A stretch of 64,000 bases of DNA from an uncultured Flavobacteriaceae bacterium (lineage in GTDB: Bacteria; Bacteroidota; Bacteroidia; Flavobacteriales; Flavobacteriaceae), in NCBI GenBank assembly GCA_934675205.1, contig CAKUPQ010000003.1, positions 240,023-304,022 on the forward strand. The letters run 5' to 3'. The notes under the pieces were generated by a model that was given only the letters and a program-made list of their open reading frames with translations, did not search any database and had not been told where the DNA came from. Positions within the stretch are counted from its first letter, which is position 1. Each line of letters starts with the position of its first letter. A program made the translations under genes and the position numbers. Below are positions 24,039 through 32,564 of this stretch, piece by piece.

Positions 24039-25835
24039 TTAAAAACAATATTTATTTTCTGTAATTACTTTACTTGCAATGGTTTCACGAAGTGCAATCA
24101 CATTTGGCATATTCACATATTTTGTAAATCTGCGAAGTCCCATCAGCATCATGCGTTGTTCGTCACCTTCGGCAAACGAAACGATACCTTCTTTTCCTTT
24201 ATTGAATATAATGTCAACGGCTTGATATAGATATAATTGTGCCATTGCAATTTGTTCTTTTGCATTTTCTTCTCCTTTGGCTTTTGCAATTTTCTCGGCA
24301 CGTAAAATTCCCGATTCTGCCATATAGATTTCGATAAGCATATCGGCTGCCGCACCTAAGAGTTGTTGGTGTTCTTCGAGTTCCGTTCCGTATTTTTGAA
24401 CGGCACTTCCTGCTACCATCAAAAAGGCTTTTTTCAGTTTAACGATAAGCTCTTTTTCTTCTGCGAATAGCTCGCTGTAATCCGGTACATCAAAATCAGG
24501 AATTCCCATTAGTTCTTCGGCAACCTTCATCGCTGGGCCTAATAAATCTACGTGACCTTTCATTGCTTTTTTAACTAACATTCCTACCGAAAGCATACGG
24601 TTGATTTCGTTGGTTCCCTCATAAATACGAGTGATACGAGCATCTCTCCAAGCACTTTCCATTGGAGTATCTTCCGAGAATCCCATTCCACCAAAAATCT
24701 GGATTCCTTCGTCCGAACAATGTTGTACGTCTTCCGAAACGGCTACTTTCAAAATTGAACATTCGATAGCAAATTCCTCAACTCCTTTCAATTCTGCATC
24801 CTGATGTGAACTACCTTCCGAAAGTCTGATGTTAATTCTGTTTTCGATGTCTCCGGCTGCTCTGTACGAAGCTGATTCTCCCACAAAACAGTTGGTTGCC
24901 ATTTCAGCAATTTTCTGACGGATAGCTCCAAAATTAGCAATCGGAGTTTTGAACTGAACTCTCTCGTTCGCATAATTTACCGAAGCACTAATCAGTCTTC
25001 TTTGCGAATCCAAACAAGCTGCAGCCAATTTAATACGTCCAACATTTAGAGCATTCATCGCAATTTTAAATCCTTCGCCACGTCCTGCCAACATATTTTC
25101 GATAGGAACAACCGTATCGTTAAAAAATACTTGTCTTGTCGAACTGGCACGGATTCCCAATTTGTGTTCTTCTTCACCTAATGTGATTCCGTTCGGGTTG
25201 TTCGGGTCATATTCAACGATAAATCCTGTGATGTTTTTGTCGTCTTCGATACGTGCAAACACAATCATTACCGAACAAAATCCAGCATTCGAAATCCACA
25301 TTTTTTGTCCGTTGATTTTGTATGATTTTCCGTCAGCCGTTAGTTCTGCTTTGGTTTTTCCTGAATTCGCATCCGATCCTGCTCCCGGTTCGGTCAAGCA
25401 ATACGCTCCGAACCATTCTCCCATAGCTAATTTCGGAACGTATTTTTGTTTTTGCTCTTCGGTTCCGTACAATGTAATTGGCATCGTCCCGATTCCGGTA
25501 TGAGCTCCGAAAGCAGTTGAGAAAGAACCTGTTGCTCCCGAAATATAGTCGCAGGTAAGCATAGTCGAAGTAAATGGCATTCCCAATCCTCCGTATTGTT
25601 CTGGAACAGCTACGCCTAAAAATCCGAGTTCTCCAGCTTTACGCATACACTCTTCAGTGAAAGCGTAATCTTTTTTCTCGAAACGCTCTTTGTTTGGCCA
25701 AATTTCACGATCGATGAATTCCATTACGGATTCTTTCATCATAATTTGCTCCTCCGAAAAATCTTCGGGAGTGAAGATATCTTCACATTTTGTTTCTTTT
25801 ACAAGGAATTGTCCTCCTCTTATAATGTTTTCCAT
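24039..25835 (-). CDS. Acyl-CoA dehydrogenase
   Basis: 598 aa, the long bacterial acyl-CoA dehydrogenase form. The core (about residues 25-410) shows Y-C-L-T-E-P-G-A-G-S-D, M-W-I-S-N-A-G near residue 180, F-G-G-M-G-F and the signature Y-E-G-T-N-E-I-N-R-M-L. It is followed by an extra helical C-terminal domain of about 170 residues. It makes the first, FAD-dependent oxidation in fatty-acid beta-oxidation. Last gene of the operon begun by the MarR regulator. Its leader contains three copies of a 45-nt repeat, the nearest of which carries the ribosome-binding region. Confidence 0.95.
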   Translation of the reverse strand: MENIIRGGQFLVKETKCEDIFTPEDFSEEQIMMKESVMEFIDREIWPNKERFEKKDYAFTEECMRKAGELGFLGVAVPEQYGGLGMPFTSTMLTCDYISGATGSFSTAFGAHTGIGTMPITLYGTEEQKQKYVPKLAMGEWFGAYCLTEPGAGSDANSGKTKAELTADGKSYKINGQKMWISNAGFCSVMIVFARIEDDKNITGFIVEYDPNNPNGITLGEEEHKLGIRASSTRQVFFNDTVVPIENMLAGRGEGFKIAMNALNVGRIKLAAACLDSQRRLISASVNYANERVQFKTPIANFGAIRQKIAEMATNCFVGESASYRAAGDIENRINIRLSEGSSHQDAELKGVEEFAIECSILKVAVSEDVQHCSDEGIQIFGGMGFSEDTPMESAWRDARITRIYEGTNEINRMLSVGMLVKKAMKGHVDLLGPAMKVAEELMGIPDFDVPDYSELFAEEKELIVKLKKAFLMVAGSAVQKYGTELEEHQQLLGAAADMLIEIYMAESGILRAEKIAKAKGEENAKEQIAMAQLYLYQAVDIIFNKGKEGIVSFAEGDEQRMMLMGLRRFTKYVNMPNVIALRETIASKVITENKYCF

Positions 25836-25982
25836 AGCTCTTTTGTTATTTTGAATTTTGAATTATAAATTTTGAATTACTCATTTGTATTATAGCTCTT
25901 TTGTTATTTTGAATTTTGAATTATAAATTTTGAATTATAGCTCTTTTGTTATTTTGAATTTTGAATTATAAATTTTGAATTA
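25835..25982 (-). repeat. Three copies of a 45-nt direct repeat upstream of acyl-CoA dehydrogenase
   Basis: Identical 45-nt units lie at 25835-25879, 25893-25937 and 25938-25982; a 13-nt spacer separates the first two. Each begins (plus strand) TAGCTCTTTTGTTATTTTGA, i.e. on the minus strand it ends with AAAAGAGCTA, the Shine-Dalgarno-like sequence just before the start codon. Each unit also contains internal TTTTGAATT repeats. Perfect identity implies recent expansion. Confidence 0.9.
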
Positions 25983-25988
25983 TAAATT

Positions 25989-26342
25989 TCAAACATTGTT
26001 CTCTTGAGAAGTCTTAACTATCTTGGTAATGATGTTTATGATATGTTCAATTTCTTGTAAATAAACATCAACATCAACCGAAACAAGTTGTGATTCTGAC
26101 AAAAGTCGCAACCAATATTTTGTTTCCCTAGCTTCTTTGGAGGCAATTGCCATTTTACTGATAAAATCTCTTTTAGATTGTGCAGCAATAGCTTCTTCTA
26201 CATTAGCTCCAATCGAAGTACCACTTCTTAATAGTTGTTTCGAAATAATGAATTCGTTATTCTTTTTTAAATGAACATAAAGTTTGATAATTGACAAGGC
26301 AAAATCAAAAGACTTGGTAGCTATGACATTATCGGTTTTCAT
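25989..26342 (-). CDS. Four-helix-bundle (S23/IVP-type) protein, copy 1
   Basis: 117 aa. Typical of the 23S rRNA intervening-sequence protein family: S-F-D-F-A-L-S-I-I-K-L-Y, then Q-L-L-R-S-G-T-S-I-G-A-N-V-E-E-A and K-x-A-I-A-S-K-E-A-R-E-T-K-Y-W-L-R-L-L. Members form four-helix bundles of unknown role, often encoded inside rRNA insertions or as free-standing genes near repeats. Here it interrupts a beta-oxidation operon between thiolase and acyl-CoA dehydrogenase and is bounded by AT-rich AAAATT repeats. It probably has nothing to do with fatty acids. Confidence 0.9.
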   Translation of the reverse strand: MKTDNVIATKSFDFALSIIKLYVHLKKNNEFIISKQLLRSGTSIGANVEEAIAAQSKRDFISKMAIASKEARETKYWLRLLSESQLVSVDVDVYLQEIEHIINIITKIVKTSQENNV

Positions 26343-26367
26343 TCATTCAAAATTTAAAATTCATCAT

Positions 26368-27552
26368 TTACAATAGTTCATAAACTCCCGCAGCTCCTTG
26401 TCCGGTTCCGACACACATGGTTACGATTCCGTATTTGTTGCCACGTCTTTTCATCTCGTCAAATAGCTGAACCGATAGTTTTGCTCCTGTACAACCCAGT
26501 GGGTGCCCTAGAGCAATAGCTCCACCGTTTACGTTGATGATCTCTGGATTCAGTCCTAACTCTCTGATTACGGCTAAAGATTGCGAAGCGAAGGCTTCGT
26601 TTAATTCGAATAGCTCGATGTCATTTAGTTTTAAACCAGCTTGCTCGACAGCTTTTGGAATGGCTTTTACCGGACCGATTCCCATGATTCTAGGTTCTAC
26701 TCCAGCAGCAGCGTAGCTCACCAATCTAGCGATAGGCTCAAGGTTTAGTTCTTTTACCATTTCTTCGCTCATCACCATAACAAAAGCAGCTCCGTCACTC
26801 ATTTGCGATGAATTTCCAGCTGTTACCGATCCTCCGTTAGCAAACACAGGACGTAATTTTCCTAATGCTTCTTTGTTGGTATCAGCTCTTGGTCCTTCGT
26901 CTTTGGCTACGGTATAAGATTTGGTTTCTTTTTTTCCTTTTTCGTTAACGAAAGTATGGTCAACAGTAATCGGAACTATTTGCTTGTCGAATTTTCCTTC
27001 TGCTTGAGCTTTCAAAGCTTTTTGATGCGAATGAAAAGCAAATTCATCTTGGTCTTCACGAGAAACGTTGTACTTTTCTGCTACCGCTTCGGCTGTAAGT
27101 CCCATTCCCCAGTAGTAATCTTCGTTTCCTTGTTTGGCAACTTCATAATCCGGAGTTGGTTTATAACCTCCCATCGGAATATAACTCATACTTTCTGCTC
27201 CCCCTGCAATGATGCAATGTGCCATTCCACTTTGTATTTTGGCTGTTGCCATTGCAATAGTTTCCAGTCCTGAAGCACAATAACGGTTTACGGTTACTCC
27301 CGGAACATCGGTAATTTTTAATCCCATAAGCGAGATTAAACGTCCGACGTTCAAGCCTTGTTCGGCTTCGGGCATTGCGTTTCCGACCATTACGTCATCA
27401 ATTCTGGTTTTGTCAAAATCAGGTAACTCATTCATCAGATACTGAATGGTTTCTGCTGCCAATTCATCAGGTCTTTTGAACCTGAAAACCCCTTTGGGTG
27501 CTTTCCCAACGGCTGTTCGGTAGGCTTTTACTATATAGGCTGTTTTTTTCAT
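26368..27552 (-). CDS. fadA: Acetyl-CoA C-acyltransferase (thiolase)
   Basis: 394 aa, full-length thiolase. The acyl-accepting Cys lies in N-R-Y-C-A-S-G-L-E-T near residue 90. N-E-A-F-A-S-Q, the active-site His in G-H-P-L-G-C-T-G, and the second Cys in C-V-G-T-G-Q-G are present near the C-terminus. It cleaves 3-ketoacyl-CoA in the last step of beta-oxidation. In the operon it follows the multifunctional 3-hydroxyacyl-CoA dehydrogenase gene, but the two are now separated by an S23/IVP gene and AT-rich repeats. Confidence 0.95.
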   Translation of the reverse strand: MKKTAYIVKAYRTAVGKAPKGVFRFKRPDELAAETIQYLMNELPDFDKTRIDDVMVGNAMPEAEQGLNVGRLISLMGLKITDVPGVTVNRYCASGLETIAMATAKIQSGMAHCIIAGGAESMSYIPMGGYKPTPDYEVAKQGNEDYYWGMGLTAEAVAEKYNVSREDQDEFAFHSHQKALKAQAEGKFDKQIVPITVDHTFVNEKGKKETKSYTVAKDEGPRADTNKEALGKLRPVFANGGSVTAGNSSQMSDGAAFVMVMSEEMVKELNLEPIARLVSYAAAGVEPRIMGIGPVKAIPKAVEQAGLKLNDIELFELNEAFASQSLAVIRELGLNPEIINVNGGAIALGHPLGCTGAKLSVQLFDEMKRRGNKYGIVTMCVGTGQGAAGVYELL

Positions 27553-27632
27553 TGTATATTGTATTTATGTATATTGTATGTTGTTTTTCTGTGTATTGTA
27601 TTGTTGTATATTGTATTGTTGTATATTGTATT
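27553..27632. repeat. AT-rich degenerate tandem repeat (TGTATATTGTATT units)
   Basis: Several tandem units of TGTATATTGTATTGT with small changes run upstream of the thiolase gene. Related TGTATACTGTATT and ATTATACAATATAC strings appear on both sides of the second S23/IVP gene (27640-27678, 28040-28075, 28255-28285). No protein is encoded. Confidence 0.75.
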
Positions 27633-27678
27633 ATTTAGACTTTCATTATACAATACACGTCAATACATTATACAATTA

Positions 27679-28035
27679 TCATTTGTTTTCCAAAGAGGTT
27701 TGAAGTTTAATAATCATATTTTGAATATGCTGAATTTCAGATTCTAAAGAAGAAAATTGTTCTTCTGTTAGGTATCCGATATTTTTAGAAATGATTATTT
27801 GCGTTTCAAACTCAAATGAAGAACCGAGAGCAATTCCTAAAAAGTTGTTAAAATCTTTACTTGACTTTCTTCCGCACCCCTCCGCAATATTAGAAGGAAT
27901 AGAAACTACACATCTTCTGATTTGAGAAACCAAACCAAAAAGCTCATCTTTAGGAAATTCTTTAGTCAACAAATAGGTTTCAGTAACCAATTCAATCGCT
28001 TTCTGCCAAACTTTTAATTCTTTAAAATAATTCAT
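27679..28035 (-). CDS. Four-helix-bundle (S23/IVP-type) protein, copy 2
   Basis: 118 aa with the canonical S23/IVP order: F-K-E-L-K-V-W-Q-K-A-I-E-L-V at the start, L-V-S-Q-I-R-R-C-V-V-S-I-P-S-N-I-A-E-G-C-G-R in the middle, and the acidic F-x-x-F-L-G-I-A-L-G-S-S-F-E-F-E-T-Q helix. It is clearly distinct from copy 1 at 25989-26342, so this is not a recent local duplication. It lies between the 3-hydroxyacyl-CoA dehydrogenase and thiolase genes, flanked on both sides by AT-rich TGTATATTGTA repeats and a 250-nt non-coding stretch. Function unknown. Confidence 0.92.
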   Translation of the reverse strand: MNYFKELKVWQKAIELVTETYLLTKEFPKDELFGLVSQIRRCVVSIPSNIAEGCGRKSSKDFNNFLGIALGSSFEFETQIIISKNIGYLTEEQFSSLESEIQHIQNMIIKLQTSLENK

Positions 28036-28288
28036 ATTCTTTGGTTTTTGTATACTGTATTGATGTATATTGTATAATTGTTTTTTCTAAACAAGGTCTA
28101 TAAATAGTATTATTGATATAATTATTAAAACAATCAATAGAAAAATTTTCTTCTTTTTTTATCGTCCTTATAATCCGTAATCGGTAATGATTAAATCATA
28201 CAATTTGTAATGATTTTTTAATCGTATGTCAAAATTAGATTTTACCATTCTTCCGTACATTATACAATATACAACAATACATTATACA

Positions 28289-30679
28289 TCAATTACGTAG
28301 TGGTTTTCCTTTAGTTAACATATACTGAATTCTCTCCAGAGTTTTCTTTTCTGTACAAAGCGACAAAAACGCTTCACGTTCTAAATCCAAAAGATACTGT
28401 TCTGAAACCAAAGTTGCTTCGGATAAATCTCCTCCTGCCATTACGTAAGCCAGTTTATTGGCAATTTTACGGTCGTGTTCAGAGATGTATTTTCCAGCTT
28501 GCATTTGGTCTGTACCCACAAGGAACATTCCAAGAGCTTGTTTACCAAGGACTTTAATGTCTTTACGAGGAACAGGTTGTGTATATCCTGCATCGGCCAA
28601 TAGCAAAGCGTGTTTTTTAGCTTCAGCAATCTGACGGTCTTTATTCACTACAACTACGTCTTTTCCTGCTTGGAAAATGTTATTGTCAAAAGCTTCATAA
28701 GCCGAAGTAGCTACTTTTGCCATACCGATAGTCAAGAAATGCTCTTGTAGAACGTTCAGTTCCACATCGTTTTTGCGGTATAAATCAGAAGCACGAACGG
28801 TCATTTCTTTTGAACCTCCACCTCCGGGGATTACACCTACTCCGAATTCTACCAGTCCGATATAGGTTTCGGCAGCAGCTACAACTTTATCTGCATGAAG
28901 ACAAATTTCGCAACCTCCACCAAGGGTCATTCCGTGAGGAGCAGCTACAACCGGAATTCCTGAATAACGGATTCTCATCATCGTGTTTTGGAACATTTTG
29001 ATGGCCATATTCAGTTCGTCGTATTCTTGCTCTACAGCCAGCATAAATATCATTGCGATATTTGCTCCAACCGAGAAGTTTGCAGCTTGATTTCCGATAA
29101 CTAAACCTTTGTAATCTTTTTCGGCTAGGTCAATAGCTTTGTTGATTCCTTGTAATACTCCGCTACCGATAGAATTCATTTTTGATTTGAACTCAAGGTT
29201 TAGGATTCCGTCTCCAAGGTCTTGTATTTCAGCTTCTTTGTTTTGCCAAATTGTTTTAGTTCCTCTGATGTTGTCTAATATGATAAAAGCATCTTGTCCG
29301 GGAACTTTTTGGTAGGATTTTGACGGAATATCATAATAATAAGTCGCTCCGTCTTTGATAGTGTAGAAGCTGGTAATTCCTGCTGTAAGCATTTCTGTAA
29401 CCCAAGCAGCTGGTTTAAGGTTTTCGGCTTCCATTAAGCTGATAGCCTTTTCGATTCCGATAGCATCCCAGATTTCAAACGGACCGTTCTCCCAACCGAA
29501 ACCTGCTTTCATAGCATCGTCGATTTTGTAGAATTCGTCTGTGATTTCAGGAACACGATTGGATACGTAAGCAAACATAGCGGTGAAATTCTTACGATAA
29601 AAATCTCCTGCTTTGTCTTTTCCTCCGACCAAAACTTTGAAACGGTCAATTGGCTTATCAATCGTTTTGGTAAGTTCTAAAGTTTGGAACGATGCTTTTT
29701 GTTGAGGTCTGTATTCTAATGTGTTTAAGTCTAAAGATAGTATGTCTTTGTCAACTTTTTTGTAGAAACCTTGTTTGGTTTTGCTTCCTAACCAATTGTT
29801 TTCCAACATTGTTTTAACGAAATCAGGAAGTTTGAAGAGTTCGTGAGCTTCGTCGTTCGGGCAGTTTTCGTATAATCCGTTGGCTACGTGAACCAAAGTA
29901 TCCAATCCAACGACATCCACTGTTCTGAAGGTAGCTGATTTTGGACGACCGATAACAGGTCCTGTGAGTTTATCAACTTCTTCGATAGTAAGCCCCATTT
30001 CTTTTACGAGGTGGAACAAACTCATAATTCCGAAGATTCCGATGCGGTTTCCGATAAAGGCAGGAGTATCTTTAGCAATTACAGATGTCTTACCTAGGAA
30101 TTTTTCTCCGTATTCATTTAGGAAATCCAATACTTCTTTTGAAGTTCGAGGTCCCGGAATGATTTCGAATAGTTTCAGGTAACGAGCCGGGTTAAAGAAG
30201 TGTGTTCCGCAGAAATGTTTTTGGAAATCTTCGCTTCTGCCTTCGCTCATAAACTGAATCGGAATTCCCGAAGTGTTAGAAGTTATCAAAGTTCCAGGTT
30301 TACGATACTTTTCGATTTGTTCGTACACAGCTTTTTTGATGTCAAGCCTTTCGACTACTACCTCGATAATCCAATCTACATCTTTGATTTTTTCTAAATC
30401 ATCGGTTGTGTTTCCGGTTGAGATGCGAGAAGCAAATTTTTGATGATAAATAGGAGAGGGGCTCGATTTTAAAGCAGCTTGTAAATTCGAATTTACAATT
30501 CTGTTTCTAACGACTTTACTTTCAATAGTCAACCCTTTTTTGGTTTCGGCCTCATTAGGTTCTTTGGGGATAATGTCCAGAAGTAGTACTTCCACTCCGA
30601 TGTTGGCAAAGTGACAAGCAATTCCGGAGCCCATTATCCCGGACCCAATTACGGCAACTTTTTTGATTAGTCTTTTCAT
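28289..30679 (-). CDS. 3-hydroxyacyl-CoA dehydrogenase / enoyl-CoA hydratase fusion (FadN/FadB-type)
   Basis: 796 aa. Order: the NAD-binding Rossmann motif V-A-V-I-G-S-G-I-M-G-S-G-I-A at residue 8, the 3-hydroxyacyl-CoA dehydrogenase C-terminal domains (about residues 205-440), then an enoyl-CoA hydratase/crotonase domain (about 490-690, with H-G-M-T-L-G-G-G-C-E and G-V-G-V-I-P-G-G-G-G). The dehydrogenase-first order is that of FadN-like proteins, opposite to E. coli FadB. It performs the hydration and second oxidation of beta-oxidation. Second gene of the operon, 28 nt after the MarR gene. Confidence 0.93.
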   Translation of the reverse strand: MKRLIKKVAVIGSGIMGSGIACHFANIGVEVLLLDIIPKEPNEAETKKGLTIESKVVRNRIVNSNLQAALKSSPSPIYHQKFASRISTGNTTDDLEKIKDVDWIIEVVVERLDIKKAVYEQIEKYRKPGTLITSNTSGIPIQFMSEGRSEDFQKHFCGTHFFNPARYLKLFEIIPGPRTSKEVLDFLNEYGEKFLGKTSVIAKDTPAFIGNRIGIFGIMSLFHLVKEMGLTIEEVDKLTGPVIGRPKSATFRTVDVVGLDTLVHVANGLYENCPNDEAHELFKLPDFVKTMLENNWLGSKTKQGFYKKVDKDILSLDLNTLEYRPQQKASFQTLELTKTIDKPIDRFKVLVGGKDKAGDFYRKNFTAMFAYVSNRVPEITDEFYKIDDAMKAGFGWENGPFEIWDAIGIEKAISLMEAENLKPAAWVTEMLTAGITSFYTIKDGATYYYDIPSKSYQKVPGQDAFIILDNIRGTKTIWQNKEAEIQDLGDGILNLEFKSKMNSIGSGVLQGINKAIDLAEKDYKGLVIGNQAANFSVGANIAMIFMLAVEQEYDELNMAIKMFQNTMMRIRYSGIPVVAAPHGMTLGGGCEICLHADKVVAAAETYIGLVEFGVGVIPGGGGSKEMTVRASDLYRKNDVELNVLQEHFLTIGMAKVATSAYEAFDNNIFQAGKDVVVVNKDRQIAEAKKHALLLADAGYTQPVPRKDIKVLGKQALGMFLVGTDQMQAGKYISEHDRKIANKLAYVMAGGDLSEATLVSEQYLLDLEREAFLSLCTEKKTLERIQYMLTKGKPLRN

Positions 30680-30707
30680 ATTTTATGTATTATATAATGT
30701 GTTTGTT

Positions 30708-31142
30708 CTAATAGATTTGTCTATTACTTATTAATGTGTTTATAGTTTCTGATACTTCTTTAAAAGTATTTAATTTTTCTTCCGAAATATTCTGTTTTAT
30801 AACTTCGTCAAATCTCAAAACGGTTTGTTTTGATAATTCTCTTTTTTGTTGCCCTAATTTTGTCAAGTGAATGATGACACCTCTACCATCACTCGGATTT
30901 TTCTTGCGAACAATCAGCCCTTTTTCTTCCATAGATTTTAGCGTACGAGTCAAACTCGTTGCCTCCATTCCCATTTTTGGAGCAAGGGCTGTTGAGGGAG
31001 TTCCCTCTTTGTCAATGCTCAATAAAGCAAACCCCAAAGCCATTGTAGCATCGTATTTAGAAGCCTCTTCATTGTACATTCTGGCAACTGCTTGCCACGT
31101 TTCCCGAAGCGTATAATCAATAGTTTTATCCTTTTCTTTCAT
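30708..31142 (-). CDS. MarR-family transcriptional regulator of the beta-oxidation operon
   Basis: 144 aa. The winged-helix domain (about residues 40-110) includes L-A-P-K-M-G-M-E-A-T-S-L-T-R-T-L-K-S-M-E-E-K-G-L-I and the wing D-G-R-G-V-I-I-H-L-T. It is the first gene of the operon with 3-hydroxyacyl-CoA dehydrogenase, thiolase and acyl-CoA dehydrogenase, so it very likely represses them and responds to acyl-CoAs. A pseudo-palindrome at 31181-31198, upstream of its own start, is the probable operator. Confidence 0.92.
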   Translation of the reverse strand: MKEKDKTIDYTLRETWQAVARMYNEEASKYDATMALGFALLSIDKEGTPSTALAPKMGMEATSLTRTLKSMEEKGLIVRKKNPSDGRGVIIHLTKLGQQKRELSKQTVLRFDEVIKQNISEEKLNTFKEVSETINTLISNRQIY

Positions 31143-31180
31143 TAGTTTTCAATAAAATAGTTTTCAAAAATAGTAAAAAA

Positions 31181-31198
31181 TAGTATGCAAGCATATTA
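31181..31198. promoter_or_regulatory. Probable MarR operator
   Basis: TAGTATGC-AA-GCATATTA: two 8-nt arms with one mismatch, 39 nt before the MarR start codon. On the minus strand a -7 box TATTTTTG lies at 31165-31172 between operator and gene, so binding would cover the -33 region. Confidence 0.65.
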
Positions 31199-31274
31199 AA
31201 TTTAGTTAATTTTTAGGTTATATTTTAATTCTTGCAAAAAAGCTCTATATTTGGCACTTAAAATTTTTAAATCA

Positions 31275-32375
31275 ATGAAAAATAAATTTTTAGGATTATT
31301 TGTATTCCTTTTTGCTTTAGTAAGTGTTGTTTCGTGTGATACAGAGCCTTTGGACGAAGGGCTTGAACCAATATCAAATGATAGTGCTTTTTCGGTTAAA
31401 TTCAATAATAACACTTATTCTACTAATAATGTTTCTGCTATTGCTATACAAGGAAATATTACTTTAACAGCAGAGCATAATTCGGGAGTATTTGTCTTTA
31501 TGATTGAGGGAGACCAAGCAGGAGTATATTCGGGAAATGATTTGAACATGTCGTATATCACTTCTTCTGGAGAAACCTATACTAATTTAGGAGGAAGCGG
31601 AGCAACTTTAGCTATAACGGTAATTAATTATCAGCAAAAAACGATTACAGGAACATTTAACTTTACGGGAGCCAAGCTATCTGAATCAGGAGTACCTACC
31701 GGAGAAACTCTCGCTTTTACACAAGGAGTATTCACTAATGTGCTTGTAACGGGAAATTTGGTTAATCCTGACCCTGAAGAGCCAACATCGGGAGATTATT
31801 TTCCAATGGCTGTTGGGAATACTTGGAATTATACGAATGATGCTTCTTTAGTATTGGGAGCAACTCAAGTTGTAAATGGGAAAACGTATTACAAAGAAAC
31901 TAATTCTTTCTTTATAGGAGCTATGGAATGGCCTGATTTAGAGGAATTTGTCAGAAAAGAAAACGGGATTTATTACTCAATGGTTAAGTCTGTTCCGAAT
32001 TCGGATAATCCTATTCAACCTCAGGAAATAATTATTTTGAAAGATAATTTGGCAGTTGGAGGAACTTGGACAAGCACTTTTTCTCTGACTTATTCAGATG
32101 AAGATGGAGTAGGAATTTTAACGGTTAATTCTGATTATGTTATTGAACAAAAAGATGTTACCCTTACGGTAAACGGAACTACTTATCAAAATGTGATTAA
32201 AGTAAAATCGACAGATAGTTCAGTTTTAACAATTAATGGAGTGCCATTTGGAGAAGATTTACCGGGAACTACTGAAACTTGGTTTGCTAAAGATATTGGA
32301 ATTATAAAAATGAAATCTGTTGTGGAATCAGAGCCGGATGAAATTTATGACTTAACAACATATACTTTAAATTAA
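31275..32375 (+). CDS. Lipoprotein, possibly DUF6252-containing
   Basis: 366 aa from ATG 31275. The longer frame from 31251 would start inside the -7 box TATATTTG (31246-31253). The signal peptide ends in lipobox V-V-S-C. The N-terminal domain (about residues 25-150: F-S-V-K-F-N-N-N-T-Y-S-T-N-N-V-S-A-I) resembles DUF6252-type beta domains, with modest certainty. The second half starts Y-F-P-M-A-V-G-N-T-W-N-Y-T-N-D-A, a pattern found in many Bacteroidota lipoproteins. Likely surface- or periplasm-facing. Function unknown; divergent from the MarR operon. Confidence 0.75.
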   Translation: MKNKFLGLFVFLFALVSVVSCDTEPLDEGLEPISNDSAFSVKFNNNTYSTNNVSAIAIQGNITLTAEHNSGVFVFMIEGDQAGVYSGNDLNMSYITSSGETYTNLGGSGATLAITVINYQQKTITGTFNFTGAKLSESGVPTGETLAFTQGVFTNVLVTGNLVNPDPEEPTSGDYFPMAVGNTWNYTNDASLVLGATQVVNGKTYYKETNSFFIGAMEWPDLEEFVRKENGIYYSMVKSVPNSDNPIQPQEIIILKDNLAVGGTWTSTFSLTYSDEDGVGILTVNSDYVIEQKDVTLTVNGTTYQNVIKVKSTDSSVLTINGVPFGEDLPGTTETWFAKDIGIIKMKSVVESEPDEIYDLTTYTLN

Positions 32376-32394
32376 AATAAAAATATCAGAAACA

Positions 32395-32421
32395 AAAATC
32401 CCGAAAGCTCGGGATTTTTTT
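32395..32421 (+). terminator. Terminator after the lipoprotein gene
   Basis: Stem AAATCCCGA/TCGGGATTT with a 4-nt loop and a following T-run. Confidence 0.9.
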
Positions 32422-32564
32422 ATGGCACAAAGATTGACTTTCATACATAGAATAAATCTTATAACTACTTAAAGTGGTTGATTTACAAATGATTAAAGTT
32501 TTATCCTTTATTATTAGGATTAAGATTTTATGTTTTTTAATGACAAAATGACTTAAAATATACT

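Noticed and set aside
25835..25982. CRISPR-like array
   Set aside because: Only three units, two directly adjacent without a spacer, AT-only internal structure and no cas genes in the window.
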